64,000 bases of DNA, taken from the NCBI RefSeq assembly GCF_006636215.1, contig NZ_VIFM01000006.1, positions 47,117 to 111,116 of the forward strand, written 5' to 3'. Numbering within the stretch: the stretch's first letter is position 1; the number at the start of each line of letters is the position of its first letter. This document shows positions 28,695 through 37,791 of the stretch, one piece after another. Below the pieces are notes generated by a model, which searched no databases, was not told where the DNA came from, and saw only the letters and a list, made by a program, of their open reading frames with translations. The translations under genes were made by a program, and so were the position numbers. The DNA is from Myxococcus llanfairpwllgwyngyllgogerychwyrndrobwllllantysiliogogogochensis. Its GTDB lineage: Bacteria; Myxococcota; Myxococcia; Myxococcales; Myxococcaceae.

Positions 28695-28988
28695 CGGAGG
28701 GCTCTCTTCCTTCGAAATTCCGCAGGCGGGGCTGGAACGTCCGGCCGCCCGAAGAATATCGGAAGCGTCCACCAGGTCCTCCATGGGCCGTTCGTCACCG
28801 TCGAGGAGGGGAGGGCTCTTCCCTCGTCCAGGCTCGATGGGGACGTGCTCGCGCTCCAACGCACCTGCGGGTTGAGTGGGTCACCCCGACGATGAAGTGG
28901 TGAATGTCCGACAACACGCTCGCACCGCGGTGTCACGCGAGCGCGGCACCTCGGCATCTTCACGATGATGATTGCCCGGGGGGCCGGA

Positions 28989-29690
28989 ATGACGACACAC
29001 AGGTGGTGGATCGTCCTGCTATGGGTCACCGGCTGCGCCGGAGCACCCGAGTACAGCCGTGCCGGTGAGTTGCTCGACACAAGCGTGGATGACTCGGCGG
29101 AGGACTGCGCGCAGTCAGCCGGGGACAACGACGAAGGCTGCTACGCCCCTTCCTGTGGCGAGGAGGAGTGTGGCCTCTACCGCTGCGAGGACCTCGCCTC
29201 GCCGCCGTATGCACTGAGATTCCCACCCGCGCAGGCCGCAGGAGGCGCGACAGCGCGCATCCAGAGGTACTGGGGCGGAGCTGTTCCCCTTCCAGGGCGG
29301 CAGCCGGTGTTCATCATCCCGTGGTACCGGCGCGACAGTCTGCCGAGCGTCAAGGCGGCGCGGAAGGCCATCGCGGATTGGAGCCGTCGCGAGAAGGAGC
29401 GACACCACATCTTCCCGCGCGCCTTTGAGGCGTACTTCCGGGGCGTCGGCATCGACATCCACCAGTACACATTGCTCGTCGACGTCGCGGAACACCGGCG
29501 GGTTCATGCGGGAACAGCGGGTGCCCCGTGGAACAAAGACTGGTACGACTGGATACGCGCACACCAGCTGGACGCGACACGTGAGGACCACTTCCAGCAG
29601 GGCGGACGAATGGTCGAGCGCTATGGTCTCATCGGCGTCCCCATGACGTACTGGAAGCGACTGGCGCTGTCCGCTGCGGCGGGAGATTGA
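28989..29690 (+). CDS. sitA6: SitA6-family polymorphic toxin lipoprotein
   Basis: A 233-residue lipoprotein (MTTHRWWIVLLWVTGCAG, lipobox Cys16). A Cys-rich acidic segment (about 40-66) links it to a C-terminal domain with HHIFPRAF (His139-140), GVGIDI and AEHRRVH (His169, His173), the arrangement of HNH/AHH-type nuclease toxins. In Myxococcus xanthus SitA toxins are lipoproteins passed between siblings by TraA/TraB-dependent outer-membrane exchange and poison cells lacking the matching immunity protein (established). The gene is directly followed by its SitI-like immunity gene with no gap. The ATG at 28989 puts the lipobox at normal distance; the in-frame ATG at 28965 would add eight residues. 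Nuclease activity is my inference. Confidence 0.88.
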   Translation: MTTHRWWIVLLWVTGCAGAPEYSRAGELLDTSVDDSAEDCAQSAGDNDEGCYAPSCGEEECGLYRCEDLASPPYALRFPPAQAAGGATARIQRYWGGAVPLPGRQPVFIIPWYRRDSLPSVKAARKAIADWSRREKERHHIFPRAFEAYFRGVGIDIHQYTLLVDVAEHRRVHAGTAGAPWNKDWYDWIRAHQLDATREDHFQQGGRMVERYGLIGVPMTYWKRLALSAAAGD

Positions 29691-30434
29691 ATGCGGTACT
29701 ACACGCTGACACAGCGAGGCGTCGAGCCGTCGAGGTGGACCGGTGCCTACGACCTGGGACGGGAGTGGGTACTTCCCGGAGTGGAGTGCCCTACCTGCAA
29801 GACTGCTTGGGGAGGTGGAGGGTACGACTACCCGACGGTCGACCTCTCCGAACTGCCGCAGCGTCGGGACTTCGAGCAGCCGCGGTGCGTGCCCTGGGAC
29901 CAATTCGTGCGCCTGCGAGAGCGCGTGTTACCGCTGGTTCCGCCGGGAGCCATCGTTAAACCAGGCACGGGGTTTGGCGCGTTGACTGGCAGGGCCCGTG
30001 GGAAATTTCCCCCCGTGGTCATCCACGTGCCGTGGATGCTCCTGATGGAGCCGGCAGTGGTGGCGCGGCTCAAGGGGCTTACGGGGTTCATCCCCGTCGC
30101 GACGCGCTTCAAGGCGCGTCCTGGGATGCGTGACCTGGTCGAGCTTGAGGTGCGGCCTGGCGGAAGCATTTCGGGAGCCGCTGCCCATGAGCCCTGCAGT
30201 ACCTGCGGGCGCACGGGCTTTGTGCTGCCCCCTTTTGGCCAACTTCGCCTGAGTGAAGTGCCCACCGTCGATTTCGCGCGGAGCGGTGCGTCCGTCGTGG
30301 TGGTGAGCGAGCGTGTCGTCGAGCGTTTGGAACGCGAGCTGGAGGAGTCGGAAGTTGTCGCGGTGGACGTCACCGGCGGGGCCCTGACGGCACGTGCGGT
30401 GCGGCCACCTGCCGGGGCCACCCATCACCACTAA
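29691..30434 (+). CDS. sitI6: SitI6-family double-CxxC immunity protein
   Basis: A 247-residue cytoplasmic protein. It has two zinc-ribbon-like knuckles, CPTCK at 33-37 and CSTCG at 169-173, the double-CxxCG pattern found beside SitA6-type lipoproteins in myxobacteria. The first knuckle ends in Lys rather than Gly. The gene starts on the base after the toxin's stop codon, so the two are translationally coupled. It most likely binds and neutralises the adjacent toxin in the cytoplasm. The C-terminal HHH is natural sequence. Confidence 0.88.
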   Translation: MRYYTLTQRGVEPSRWTGAYDLGREWVLPGVECPTCKTAWGGGGYDYPTVDLSELPQRRDFEQPRCVPWDQFVRLRERVLPLVPPGAIVKPGTGFGALTGRARGKFPPVVIHVPWMLLMEPAVVARLKGLTGFIPVATRFKARPGMRDLVELEVRPGGSISGAAAHEPCSTCGRTGFVLPPFGQLRLSEVPTVDFARSGASVVVVSERVVERLERELEESEVVAVDVTGGALTARAVRPPAGATHHH

Positions 30435-30571
30435 CCCTGCTGCTATCGCCACCAGGACCTGGGCGGGAGTTCGACACCGGCGCCCGTTGCGTTCCCGGAG
30501 TCCTTGGATAGCGGCGCCACCCAGGGGCCCGCGTTGACAGGGCCCTTGGGTGAATCCGAGAGTCTCCGTGC

Positions 30572-30910
30572 ATGAAGAAGAAGCACCGCCGAATCGTGGT
30601 CGATGACGTCACCTTCGCCTGGGCGGGCGACTGGTCCCACATCGGTGGGAGGCGCGTGGTGTCGCTGCGCGCGTGGCACCAGACCGACGACGAGCGGCCG
30701 GTGGGCCCGGTGCTGTCGGTGAAGCTGGTGAACAGGCACGGCGGCATGGTCGATTGCGCGGCCGCCGTGCCTCAGGACGCTCGCGCCGCCATCCTGCTCG
30801 GCAGGGCGCTGGGATGGTCTCCAGAAGGTCGCGGCGTGTTCTGGATACTCCCCACGCATGGCCTTGTGCTCCAGGACCTCGACGTCGTCGACCCGACGAT
30901 GCTGGGATGA
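30572..30910 (+). CDS. Small soluble hypothetical protein
   Basis: A 112-residue protein beginning MKKKHRRIVVDDVTFAWAGD. It has a compact alpha/beta look, no signal and no membrane helix, and a single Cys at about 57. It follows the SitI6-like gene on the same strand after 137 bp. It could be an accessory or a second immunity-type gene of the toxin locus, or unrelated. I recognise no family. Confidence 0.55.
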   Translation: MKKKHRRIVVDDVTFAWAGDWSHIGGRRVVSLRAWHQTDDERPVGPVLSVKLVNRHGGMVDCAAAVPQDARAAILLGRALGWSPEGRGVFWILPTHGLVLQDLDVVDPTMLG

Positions 30911-31020
30911 GGTGGCTGGCGACTGGCCGCTCCCGCCTCCACGCCCGCTGACGGGCCGTGCGGACGAGCTCGTGGCTCGTCATCCAGACACCCTACTTTC
31001 AGTCCAGGAGGAAGCGTCCC

Positions 31021-31899
31021 ATGAGCGGAGCCTCGTCACGACCCGTCGAGAAAAGCGGAACCTTCAAGTTGGGCGGAGACCTGCCCATCCACCGTCTGGG
31101 CTACGGCGCCATGCAGCTCACCGGCCCCGGCATCTGGGGACCTCCGGAAGACAGGGCGGAGGCCGTGCGCGTCCTGCGCCGCGCCGTCGAGCTGGGCGTG
31201 GACTTCATCGACACCGCCGACTCCTACGGCCCCTACGTCAGCGAGGAACTCATCGCCGAGGCCCTGCACCCCTACGCCAAGGGCGTCGTCGTGGCGACCA
31301 AGGCGGGGCTCGTGCGCACGGGCCCCCATGAGTGGCACCCCGTGGCCGCGCCGAAGTACCTGCGCCAGGAACTCGAGCTGTCCTTGCGCCGGCTGAAGTT
31401 GGAGCGCATCGACCTGTACCAACTTCACCGCATCGACCCGAAGGTCCCCGTGGAGGAGTCGCTCGGGGAGCTGAAGGACCTCCAGAAGGAAGGGAAGATT
31501 CGCCACATCGGCCTGTCGGAGGTCTCCGTGGAGGACATCCAGCGGGCGCGCAAGGTGGTGGACGTGGTGTCGGTGCAGAACCGCTACAACCTCACGGACC
31601 GCGTCCACGAAAAGGTGCTCGACTACTGCGAGCGGGAGAAGCTGGGCTTCATTCCCTGGTTCCCCCTGGCCACGGGCGGACTGGCGAAGCCCGGCGGCGC
31701 GCTCGACGCGGTGGCACGCAAGCACCAGGCCACGCCCGCGCAGATTGCCCTCGCCTGGCTGCTGGCCCGCTCGCCGGTGATGCTGCCCATTCCGGGCACC
31801 TCGTCCGTGAAGCACCTGGAGGAGAACCTCGCGGGCGCGGAGGTGAAGCTCGGCAAGGAGGAACTGGCCGCCGTGGATGCACAGGCGTCGGGACGCTGA
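31021..31899 (+). CDS. Aldo/keto reductase
   Basis: A 292-residue (beta/alpha)8 NADPH-dependent reductase. The catalytic tetrad is visible: Asp and Tyr in [10 protein letters not shown], Lys in VVATKAG, and His in LYQLHRID. The NADPH segment [14 protein letters not shown] lies near the C-terminus. The ATG at 31021 follows CAGGAGGAAG, better than any upstream in-frame start. It reduces aldehydes or ketones to alcohols. No pathway context is visible. Confidence 0.95.
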   Translation: MSGASSRPVEKSGTFKLGGDLPIHRLGYGAMQLTGPGIWGPPEDRAEAVRVLRRAVELGVDFIDTADSYGPYVSEELIAEALHPYAKGVVVATKAGLVRTGPHEWHPVAAPKYLRQELELSLRRLKLERIDLYQLHRIDPKVPVEESLGELKDLQKEGKIRHIGLSEVSVEDIQRARKVVDVVSVQNRYNLTDRVHEKVLDYCEREKLGFIPWFPLATGGLAKPGGALDAVARKHQATPAQIALAWLLARSPVMLPIPGTSSVKHLEENLAGAEVKLGKEELAAVDAQASGR

Positions 31900-31986
31900 C
31901 GCCGCGAGGCTGAAACGACGAACCCCGGACGCCGGGCACCCGCGACAGGGGCCGGCCTCCGGGGCGCCATCAGCCTCGGCTCCTGC

Positions 31987-33408
31987 CTACGGCAAGGTCA
32001 GGATGCCCCACTGCAGGAAGAAGTTCTGGATGGACGAGCGCAGGCTGTTGGTCTGCGGGATGCCCTGCGACGTACCGTAGGTCCAGACCGCGGCATGCCC
32101 ATTGGGGCCGTACGGGCACCGGGCGTACCCGTGGATGGCGATGGAGTGGCCGTTGGCCACGGAGGCCGACGCGAAGTAGGGGAAGGTCGCCGCCGCCTGC
32201 ACGTAGCCATACGAGTCGACCCGGCCCGTGCTGCCGATGTTGGAGAAGACCGTGGCGCCGTTGATTTGATTGAACGAGCCGCCCTGGCTGGCGGACGGGG
32301 TCAGCAACGGGGTGCCATCCACGCGGTAGACGGCCTGCTCCTTCGCGGTGGCGGAGCTGCCGGGGCTCGTGTAGGTGACGAACGTGGAGCCACTGACGCG
32401 TCCCTGGTGGTCGAAGCGGGCCGTGCAACTGGAAATGCAGGGGACGAGGCGAGGGAAGGGGAAGGGAATGACAATCACCTTGCCCCAGGGCCAGTTGAGG
32501 ATGATGTCCTTGTAGTAATAGAAGACCCACTTCGTGCAGTTGAGCTTGAGCCTGACCTGGCTGATGCCTGTCACGCTGGTGGCGATGCCTGACGCGTTGC
32601 CTCCAATGGCGACCAGGGAGTGCTTGGCGCCCGGCCCGTTCCAGCCCGCGAGGGTGCCCGAGGCGTTCGTGAAGTTGATGCCATAGCCCAGGAAGGCCGG
32701 GCTGTGGGTGTAGACGGCCTGCCACACGCAGGTGCAGGGGCCGCTGAGCATGTACTTCGACATCGCGTGGGTGTAGGCGAGCGCCTCGCCGAGCAGCCGG
32801 GGGTTGTTGGCCTTCACCGCCTCGATGAGGTCAATCTCCTTGTCGGGGTTGCTCTCCTCGAGCTTGGTGATGACCTCATCCAGCTCCGCGCTCAAATGCA
32901 CCACGTCCGAGTTGGACGCCGCGCCGGGCGCCACCGTCAGCGTGCACTTGTCGTCCCCATCCGTGCAGTCCAGGTTGACGGTGATGGGAAGGGTGGCGAG
33001 GGGCTCGGCCTTCGGGTCCTTGGTGTCCACCAGGACCAGCCGCTGGTTCCAGCCAGTCTCCCAGGGCCGCAGGAGTGCCTTCTCCAGCTTGACCTCCGAC
33101 TCCTTGCCGGGCTGCGGGCTCACCTCCACGCTGTCATTGGCGCTGTCCTTGCCGTCATAGGAGACGAGCTTCGCGCCCTCGGGAAGGGCCTGCTTGTCCG
33201 ACCAGAGGATGCCCACCCGCAGGGCTCCTTCCTCCAGCTTCAGGCTGGTGATGGTCGCGACCGGGCCTTCCTCTCCTTCACCAGGCTCGGCGGCGGCCCG
33301 CGCCGACGGAGCCAGCAACAGGCCCCCGAGCGCGAGCACGGACAGCGGAAGGGAACGCAGGGGGAGCGAGACGAGATCCAGGAGACCTCGTACGGAACGA
33401 TATGACAT
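31987..33408 (-). CDS. Secreted protein of unknown function
   Basis: A 473-residue exported protein. The signal region is MSYRSVRGLLDLVSLPLRSL extended to ALA-like cleavage before AAAEPGEG. The ATG at 33408 follows AAGGAG at good distance. The N-terminal 180 residues look like a beta-rich stalk (TLTVAPGAASNSDVVHLSAEL). The C-terminal half is Gly/Ser/Tyr/Asn-rich with short repeats of the kind seen in cell-surface proteins and two Cys in CTCVW. I see no catalytic motif. It may be an adhesin or matrix protein, which is a guess from composition. Confidence 0.75.
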   Translation of the reverse strand: MSYRSVRGLLDLVSLPLRSLPLSVLALGGLLLAPSARAAAEPGEGEEGPVATITSLKLEEGALRVGILWSDKQALPEGAKLVSYDGKDSANDSVEVSPQPGKESEVKLEKALLRPWETGWNQRLVLVDTKDPKAEPLATLPITVNLDCTDGDDKCTLTVAPGAASNSDVVHLSAELDEVITKLEESNPDKEIDLIEAVKANNPRLLGEALAYTHAMSKYMLSGPCTCVWQAVYTHSPAFLGYGINFTNASGTLAGWNGPGAKHSLVAIGGNASGIATSVTGISQVRLKLNCTKWVFYYYKDIILNWPWGKVIVIPFPFPRLVPCISSCTARFDHQGRVSGSTFVTYTSPGSSATAKEQAVYRVDGTPLLTPSASQGGSFNQINGATVFSNIGSTGRVDSYGYVQAAATFPYFASASVANGHSIAIHGYARCPYGPNGHAAVWTYGTSQGIPQTNSLRSSIQNFFLQWGILTLP

Positions 33409-33648
33409 GGGGAAACTCCTTATGAAGCAGGAGACACGGTCGACAGGGGTTGTCGTCCGTGAATGTCTGTCCAAGCAGGTCCCATGCCGGTTGATGAGAA
33501 ATGTCTGTTTTAGCAGGGCTGACGCGGAGGTCTTGGGAGGGGTGTGTCTGACTTTGGACAGGGGCTCGTGGCCTTTTGCGCCACGAAACCGCCCGGGGTG
33601 TAGCGCGTGACGCTACTCGCGTGGCCCGCACCGGAGGCGCAAGACAGA

Positions 33649-33676
33649 CGCCGTGGGCGCGTCCATGCCCACGGCG
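33649..33676 (-). terminator. Hairpin terminator after the CAP-domain gene
   Basis: A 10 bp perfect inverted repeat, CGCCGTGGGC at 33649-33658 and GCCCACGGCG at 33667-33676, with an 8-nt loop, 14 bp past the stop codon of the leftward CAP gene. Confidence 0.6.
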
Positions 33677-33690
33677 AAGCTCCCTCGGCG

Positions 33691-34308
33691 TCACGGCGTG
33701 CCGAAGTCCTGGGTCCAGTAGTGCCGGTAGGTGCTGCTCGGGGCATTGAAGTAGCCGATGCCAATGTGCACGAGCAGCGGGTTCATGATGTTCGTGCAGT
33801 GCCCGCTGCTGGCCATCCACCCGTTGACCACCGCCGCCGGCGTGGAATACCCGGCCGCGACATTCTCCGCGGCGCGCCGGTAGGTGTAGCCCGTCGCGGT
33901 GATGCGCTGCCACGGCGTGGAGCCATTGGAGCCGGTGTGGCTCATGAAGTTGTTGGTGCCCATGTCCTTGGAGTGCCTGCGCGCCGCACACCGCAGGCTC
34001 GCGTGGTGCGTCAGGGCGGGCGCGGGCGCTTGCGTCACCCCGCCACAGACCGCGCCCGCGGCCCGGCGCTGGTTGACGAGCGCGAGGACCTGGTCCTCGA
34101 AGCCCGCCCAGGCCGGGTCCCACGTCGCCACATCGTCGCAGACCGCGCTGGCCGTGACGTCGCCGGCCGCGGTGCCACCTGTCTCCGTGCGGACCGCTGG
34201 CACCAGGGCGCCTTCCTCCTCCGCGATGGAGGACGGCGTCTCCGGACCACCACAGCCACCGAGCAGCGCGGCACCCAGCAGGAACAAGGGAATGGAGCGG
34301 GAGGTCAT
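33691..34308 (-). CDS. CAP-domain (SCP-like) lipoprotein
   Basis: A 205-residue protein with a lipoprotein signal (MTSRSIPLFLLGAALLGGCG, Cys19). The CAP domain is recognisable from HSKDMGTNNFMSHTG, then AENVAAGY and SGHCTNIMNPLLVHIGIG. It keeps the conserved His/Glu set. Bacterial CAP proteins are secreted, sometimes nuclease- or lipid-associated, mostly of unknown role. The ATG at 34308 follows AAAGGA. It ends before the terminator at 33649-33676. Confidence 0.9.
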   Translation of the reverse strand: MTSRSIPLFLLGAALLGGCGGPETPSSIAEEEGALVPAVRTETGGTAAGDVTASAVCDDVATWDPAWAGFEDQVLALVNQRRAAGAVCGGVTQAPAPALTHHASLRCAARRHSKDMGTNNFMSHTGSNGSTPWQRITATGYTYRRAAENVAAGYSTPAAVVNGWMASSGHCTNIMNPLLVHIGIGYFNAPSSTYRHYWTQDFGTP

Positions 34309-34578
34309 GTCGAATCCTTTCTCAAGCAGATGTGTGGCCACCTCATCGGAGGCGGTCTCCTCATCCTGGCGAGGCTCGACGGGATGTCGAGAGGGAACCC
34401 GGCGCCCGCCTGCTCGCGCGGTGCGCCGTGCGCCCACTCCAATGCAAATGTTACCGGGACACAGTGTCGTCGCCGGCTCAATTCCTCACATGCCACCCGT
34501 TGTTCCCGGGACGAACGCAATGTTCCGCTGTCGCTGGTTCAGCATTCGCCCGGAATGAATCGCGGGGAGCCCCAAACC
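34309..34578. other. Upstream region of the CAP gene
   Basis: These 270 bp lie between the CAP gene start and the end of the RCC1 remnant. No gene is supported. A promoter for the CAP gene is expected but no clear boxes are seen. Confidence 0.3.
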
Positions 34579-35049
34579 CTAGAAGACGCGAACGGGCCGG
34601 AGCCGAATCGAGGACATGCCATTGCCGAGCGCGCCCTGGGAGTTGTCTCCCCACCCCCAGACGACGCCGTCCGACTTCACGGCGAGGGAGTGCTGGGCGC
34701 CCGCGGAGATGGACACCATCCCGAAGAGCCCCTGCACCTGCACGGGTGATGTCCGCCGGACCCCCAGGCTTCCATCGCCAAGCTGTCCCGTGTCGTTGGC
34801 GCCGAAGCTCCACACCGTGCCTCCTGTCTTCAAGGCGAGTGTGTGCCCGTCGCCACCGTCGATGGCGGTGATGCCGAAGAGGCCCGGCACCTGGGGCGGT
34901 GTCCGTGAGAAGGCCGGCGTGCTGACTCCGAGCTGCCCCTGGGTGTTGTCGCCCCAGGCCCACACCGTCCCATCCGAGCGCAGGGCCAGGGAGTGGTTGC
35001 GACCCCCGAGCACCGTGCCCTGTCGAGCGAAGCCCTCGGCTGCTCGCAC
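34579..35049 (-). pseudogene. RCC1-repeat protein remnant
   Basis: About 156 residues encode three RCC1-type repeats, with SDGTVWAWGDN, TGGTVWSFGAN and SDGVVWGWGDN. Known RCC1 proteins of this type carry seven or more blades behind a signal peptide. Here the frame runs open upstream with no signal peptide and no plausible start except a GTG at 35049, and the blade count cannot close a propeller. It is most likely the 3' end of a once larger gene, cut by a deletion. A short functional protein cannot be excluded. Confidence 0.65.
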
Positions 35050-35235
35050 GGACCCCAGCTCGAAGCGCCGGAGCTTCCTCGGATGCCACGGTTCATGATT
35101 CCCCCCATCGCGCGGGCGACAGGGGACGCAACGAATCACCCAACCGACCTCGCTGACAACAGGGACTCGGTCCCCTCGTGAGGGGGTGGTCTGGGGTACG
35201 CTGTGGGGGAATCTCTTCAGCGAAGGCACGCCACC

Positions 35236-35850
35236 ATGACCGCGCAGCTCCGCGACACCGTCGAATACCGCAAGCACGCCTTCGAGCTCGCGGGGGTCCG
35301 TGGCTCCAGCCTGTTCGAGCCATCGACGCAGGGGCTGACTCCCGCGGCCATGTCGACGGCCTGCCAGCGAGGCTTCCTCTGTCTGTACCGCGTCGCGGAA
35401 AAGCGGCTCCAACTGGAGGAGCTGCGCATCGGCCTGTCGGCGCAGGAGGAGCAGGCCGTCCAGGAGGGCCGGGGCACGCCGCTGTTCGGCCAGCTTCCCG
35501 CCTACGTCAGCGAGACGCACGAGCGGGTCATCTACACGCGCTTGCGCGCGCCCGTGGCCTTCACCGGGGGCCTGCTGGTGGTGGACGGCTTCACCCGAGG
35601 GGTGCCCGTCCAGGACGGACTGCATCCCGCCTGGAGTCGCAAGCGCATCCAGGAGCTGCTCTTCGAAGGCGGGCGTCTGGTGGAGGAGCGGGACTGCGGG
35701 GAGGTGATGACGCGCGTGCGCGAGCGGGTGCGCGAGAAGTCGCTTCAGCTGGACCTCGCGGCCCACCGGGCCCAGCTCGCGGAGTGGCTCACGGACGCGT
35801 TCCGTCTGGACTACGGCTCGGCGACGTGGGCCGCGCCGCGCGGAGGATGA
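35236..35850 (+). CDS. Hypothetical soluble protein
   Basis: A 204-residue protein beginning MTAQLRDTVEYRKHAFELAG. It looks alpha/beta with a long charged C-terminal helix (RVRERVREKSLQLDLAAHRAQ). It has no signal peptide or membrane segment. The ATG at 35236 follows GGCACGCCACC, not a strong site. The 3' end overlaps the convergent serine-hydrolase gene by 62 bp. The N-terminal part (GVRGSSLFEPSTQG) is conserved-looking, but I do not recognise the family. Confidence 0.65.
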   Translation: MTAQLRDTVEYRKHAFELAGVRGSSLFEPSTQGLTPAAMSTACQRGFLCLYRVAEKRLQLEELRIGLSAQEEQAVQEGRGTPLFGQLPAYVSETHERVIYTRLRAPVAFTGGLLVVDGFTRGVPVQDGLHPAWSRKRIQELLFEGGRLVEERDCGEVMTRVRERVREKSLQLDLAAHRAQLAEWLTDAFRLDYGSATWAAPRGG

Positions 35851-37600
35851 ACTGGGGGAGCAGCTCCTCGCGGAACTTCCTCCAGAGGGCCACGTGGTTG
35901 TAGTTGCCCGCGGTGAACATCACCACGAGGTCCAGCTCGGGGACGACCATCACCAGCTGTCCGCCGTTGCCGCTGGCTTCGTACTGCGAATACACCCGGT
36001 CGCCCACGCGCAGCTCGTGGCGCCACCACGCATAGCCGTACGTCCTGCCGGGCTCCATCGTCGCGTGGAGCGCCGTGGAGCGCTCCACCCAGCGCTGGCT
36101 CACGACGCGCCGTCCGTTCCACACGCCGCCCGACAGGTAGAGCTGCCCGAGCTTCAGCGCGTCGCGGGGCCGCATGAAGATGCCGCCGCCCAGGTACTGC
36201 TCCCCTGAAGGCATGAGGTCCAGGTGGTAGCCGCGCAGTTGGAGCGGCTCGGCGACGTACCGGGTGAAGAACTCCGGTATCCACGTCCGCGTGGCCTTGC
36301 GCAGCACGCCGCCCAGCAGGTTGATGTTCGCCGAGCAGTACACGCCCTTCTCGCCCGGCGCCCGCGTCATCGGCAGGTCCAGCGTGTACTTGTACCAGTC
36401 GGGCACCGTGTCATCGAGGCGCTCCTCGTTGCCCGGAGAGGCCTCGTCGTCGTCGTCACACGCGAGGCCCGTCGACATGGTCATCAAATGCTCGACGGTG
36501 AGCTTGCGCTTGCGCGCATCCAGGTGGGCGAGCTTCCCCCGGTACTCGGGAAACAGGGAGACCACCGGCGTGTCGACAGTGAAGGGCGCGCCCTGGTCCA
36601 GGGCGATGCCCATCAAGAGGGGCGCATGTGTCTTGGACGCGGAGCGCAGGTCATGGGGCCGCTCCTTGTCGAAGCCCTGGAAGTACTCCTCGAGCACCAG
36701 CTTCCCATGGCGCGCCACGAGCAGCCCCTGGATGGCGGGCGCCGCGTCGGGGCCGGGCTGCTGGTCCAGGATGCGCTGCACGAGCTCGCGCAGGGGCTGG
36801 ACGTCCATGCCGACGTCGTCGAGCGAAGCCGTCGTCCAGCCATCCTCCTCCGCGATGGGTTTTTCATACACGTACGCGCCCGTCGCGGGGATGCGCGGAT
36901 GGAGGCCCACGGCCTGGTCCCGCTCCCGGGGCGTGAAGTCGAACGTGGCGTCCAGCGGTGGGTAGAACAGGGACAGCCGCCGGGCCTGGGCGTCGAAGCG
37001 CCCTTCGAGGCGCGTGGTGCCCCGGGTCGCGACGAGCTGGACGAGGCCGTCCTGGACGCTGACGCGAAACAGCAGCCTGTTGCCGAAGTTTCGCTCCGGA
37101 TTGCGGATGAAGGCGCTCAGCGTGCCGTCGGCCTGCTTCTGGATGACCAGATACAGGGAGAAGCGGTCCTCGAGCGGTGCGACGTCGCCCCGCCAGATGT
37201 TGGCCCGGAGGGCACGCAGCTCCACCGGGGTGGCGAACTTCATGCCGCTGGTGCGCACGCGCGGCTGAATCCAGTGGCCGCTGATGCGCTGGCCATCGTC
37301 CGAGAGCGTCCCTCGCAGCTCGCCCTGGCCGCCGGGGAGGATGAAGGAGACCGCGTTTCCCTCCAGGCGCGCGGGCACGTCGAAGCCCGCGATGCGTGCG
37401 CGCCAGGCGTGCGCATCGCGCGTCAGCGTCAGCTCGCCCCGGACCTCCGGACCCAGGACGCGCTCACTTCCCCACGTGCCCACCAGGGCCTGCGCCGGGT
37501 CGGCTGGCGCGGGCGCCGCACCCGTGAGCCATGGGAGCCAGGCGAGGAGGAGCCAGAGCGTCGATGGAGCCAGGGAGGTCGAGTCGCGATGGGAGGCCAT
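35789..37600 (-). CDS. Beta-lactamase-like serine hydrolase with N-terminal beta domain
   Basis: A 603-residue exported protein (signal MASHRDSTSLAPSTLWLLLA, cleavage near GAA). Residues 35-270 form a beta-rich domain of unknown function. The C-terminal 330 residues are a class-C beta-lactamase/esterase fold: nucleophile motif SASK in LRSASKTHAPLL, the second motif in VYCSANINLL, and a late GNGGQLVMVVPEL segment close to the usual H/K-x-G region. It is probably a periplasmic esterase or peptidase. The start codon is fixed by the signal. Its last 62 bp overlap the convergent gene at 35236. Confidence 0.9.
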   Translation of the reverse strand: MASHRDSTSLAPSTLWLLLAWLPWLTGAAPAPADPAQALVGTWGSERVLGPEVRGELTLTRDAHAWRARIAGFDVPARLEGNAVSFILPGGQGELRGTLSDDGQRISGHWIQPRVRTSGMKFATPVELRALRANIWRGDVAPLEDRFSLYLVIQKQADGTLSAFIRNPERNFGNRLLFRVSVQDGLVQLVATRGTTRLEGRFDAQARRLSLFYPPLDATFDFTPRERDQAVGLHPRIPATGAYVYEKPIAEEDGWTTASLDDVGMDVQPLRELVQRILDQQPGPDAAPAIQGLLVARHGKLVLEEYFQGFDKERPHDLRSASKTHAPLLMGIALDQGAPFTVDTPVVSLFPEYRGKLAHLDARKRKLTVEHLMTMSTGLACDDDDEASPGNEERLDDTVPDWYKYTLDLPMTRAPGEKGVYCSANINLLGGVLRKATRTWIPEFFTRYVAEPLQLRGYHLDLMPSGEQYLGGGIFMRPRDALKLGQLYLSGGVWNGRRVVSQRWVERSTALHATMEPGRTYGYAWWRHELRVGDRVYSQYEASGNGGQLVMVVPELDLVVMFTAGNYNHVALWRKFREELLPQFILRAARPTSPSRSPDGTRP

Positions 37601-37791
37601 GCCGCGACGCAAGCTACCAGAGGGCCTCCGTCGGGCCAGGCCGGTTGTCACCTGCGTGAGACACGTCACAGCCGTGTTCCGGGCGTGTCATCCCGTGAGC
37701 CGCGAGAGGACAGGAGCCCTGGAAAATGGGAGGCGCGCCCCGCCTGAAACAGCCTGCCAGGGGTATCGGGCAAGCTGGTAGCGTGCCGCGC

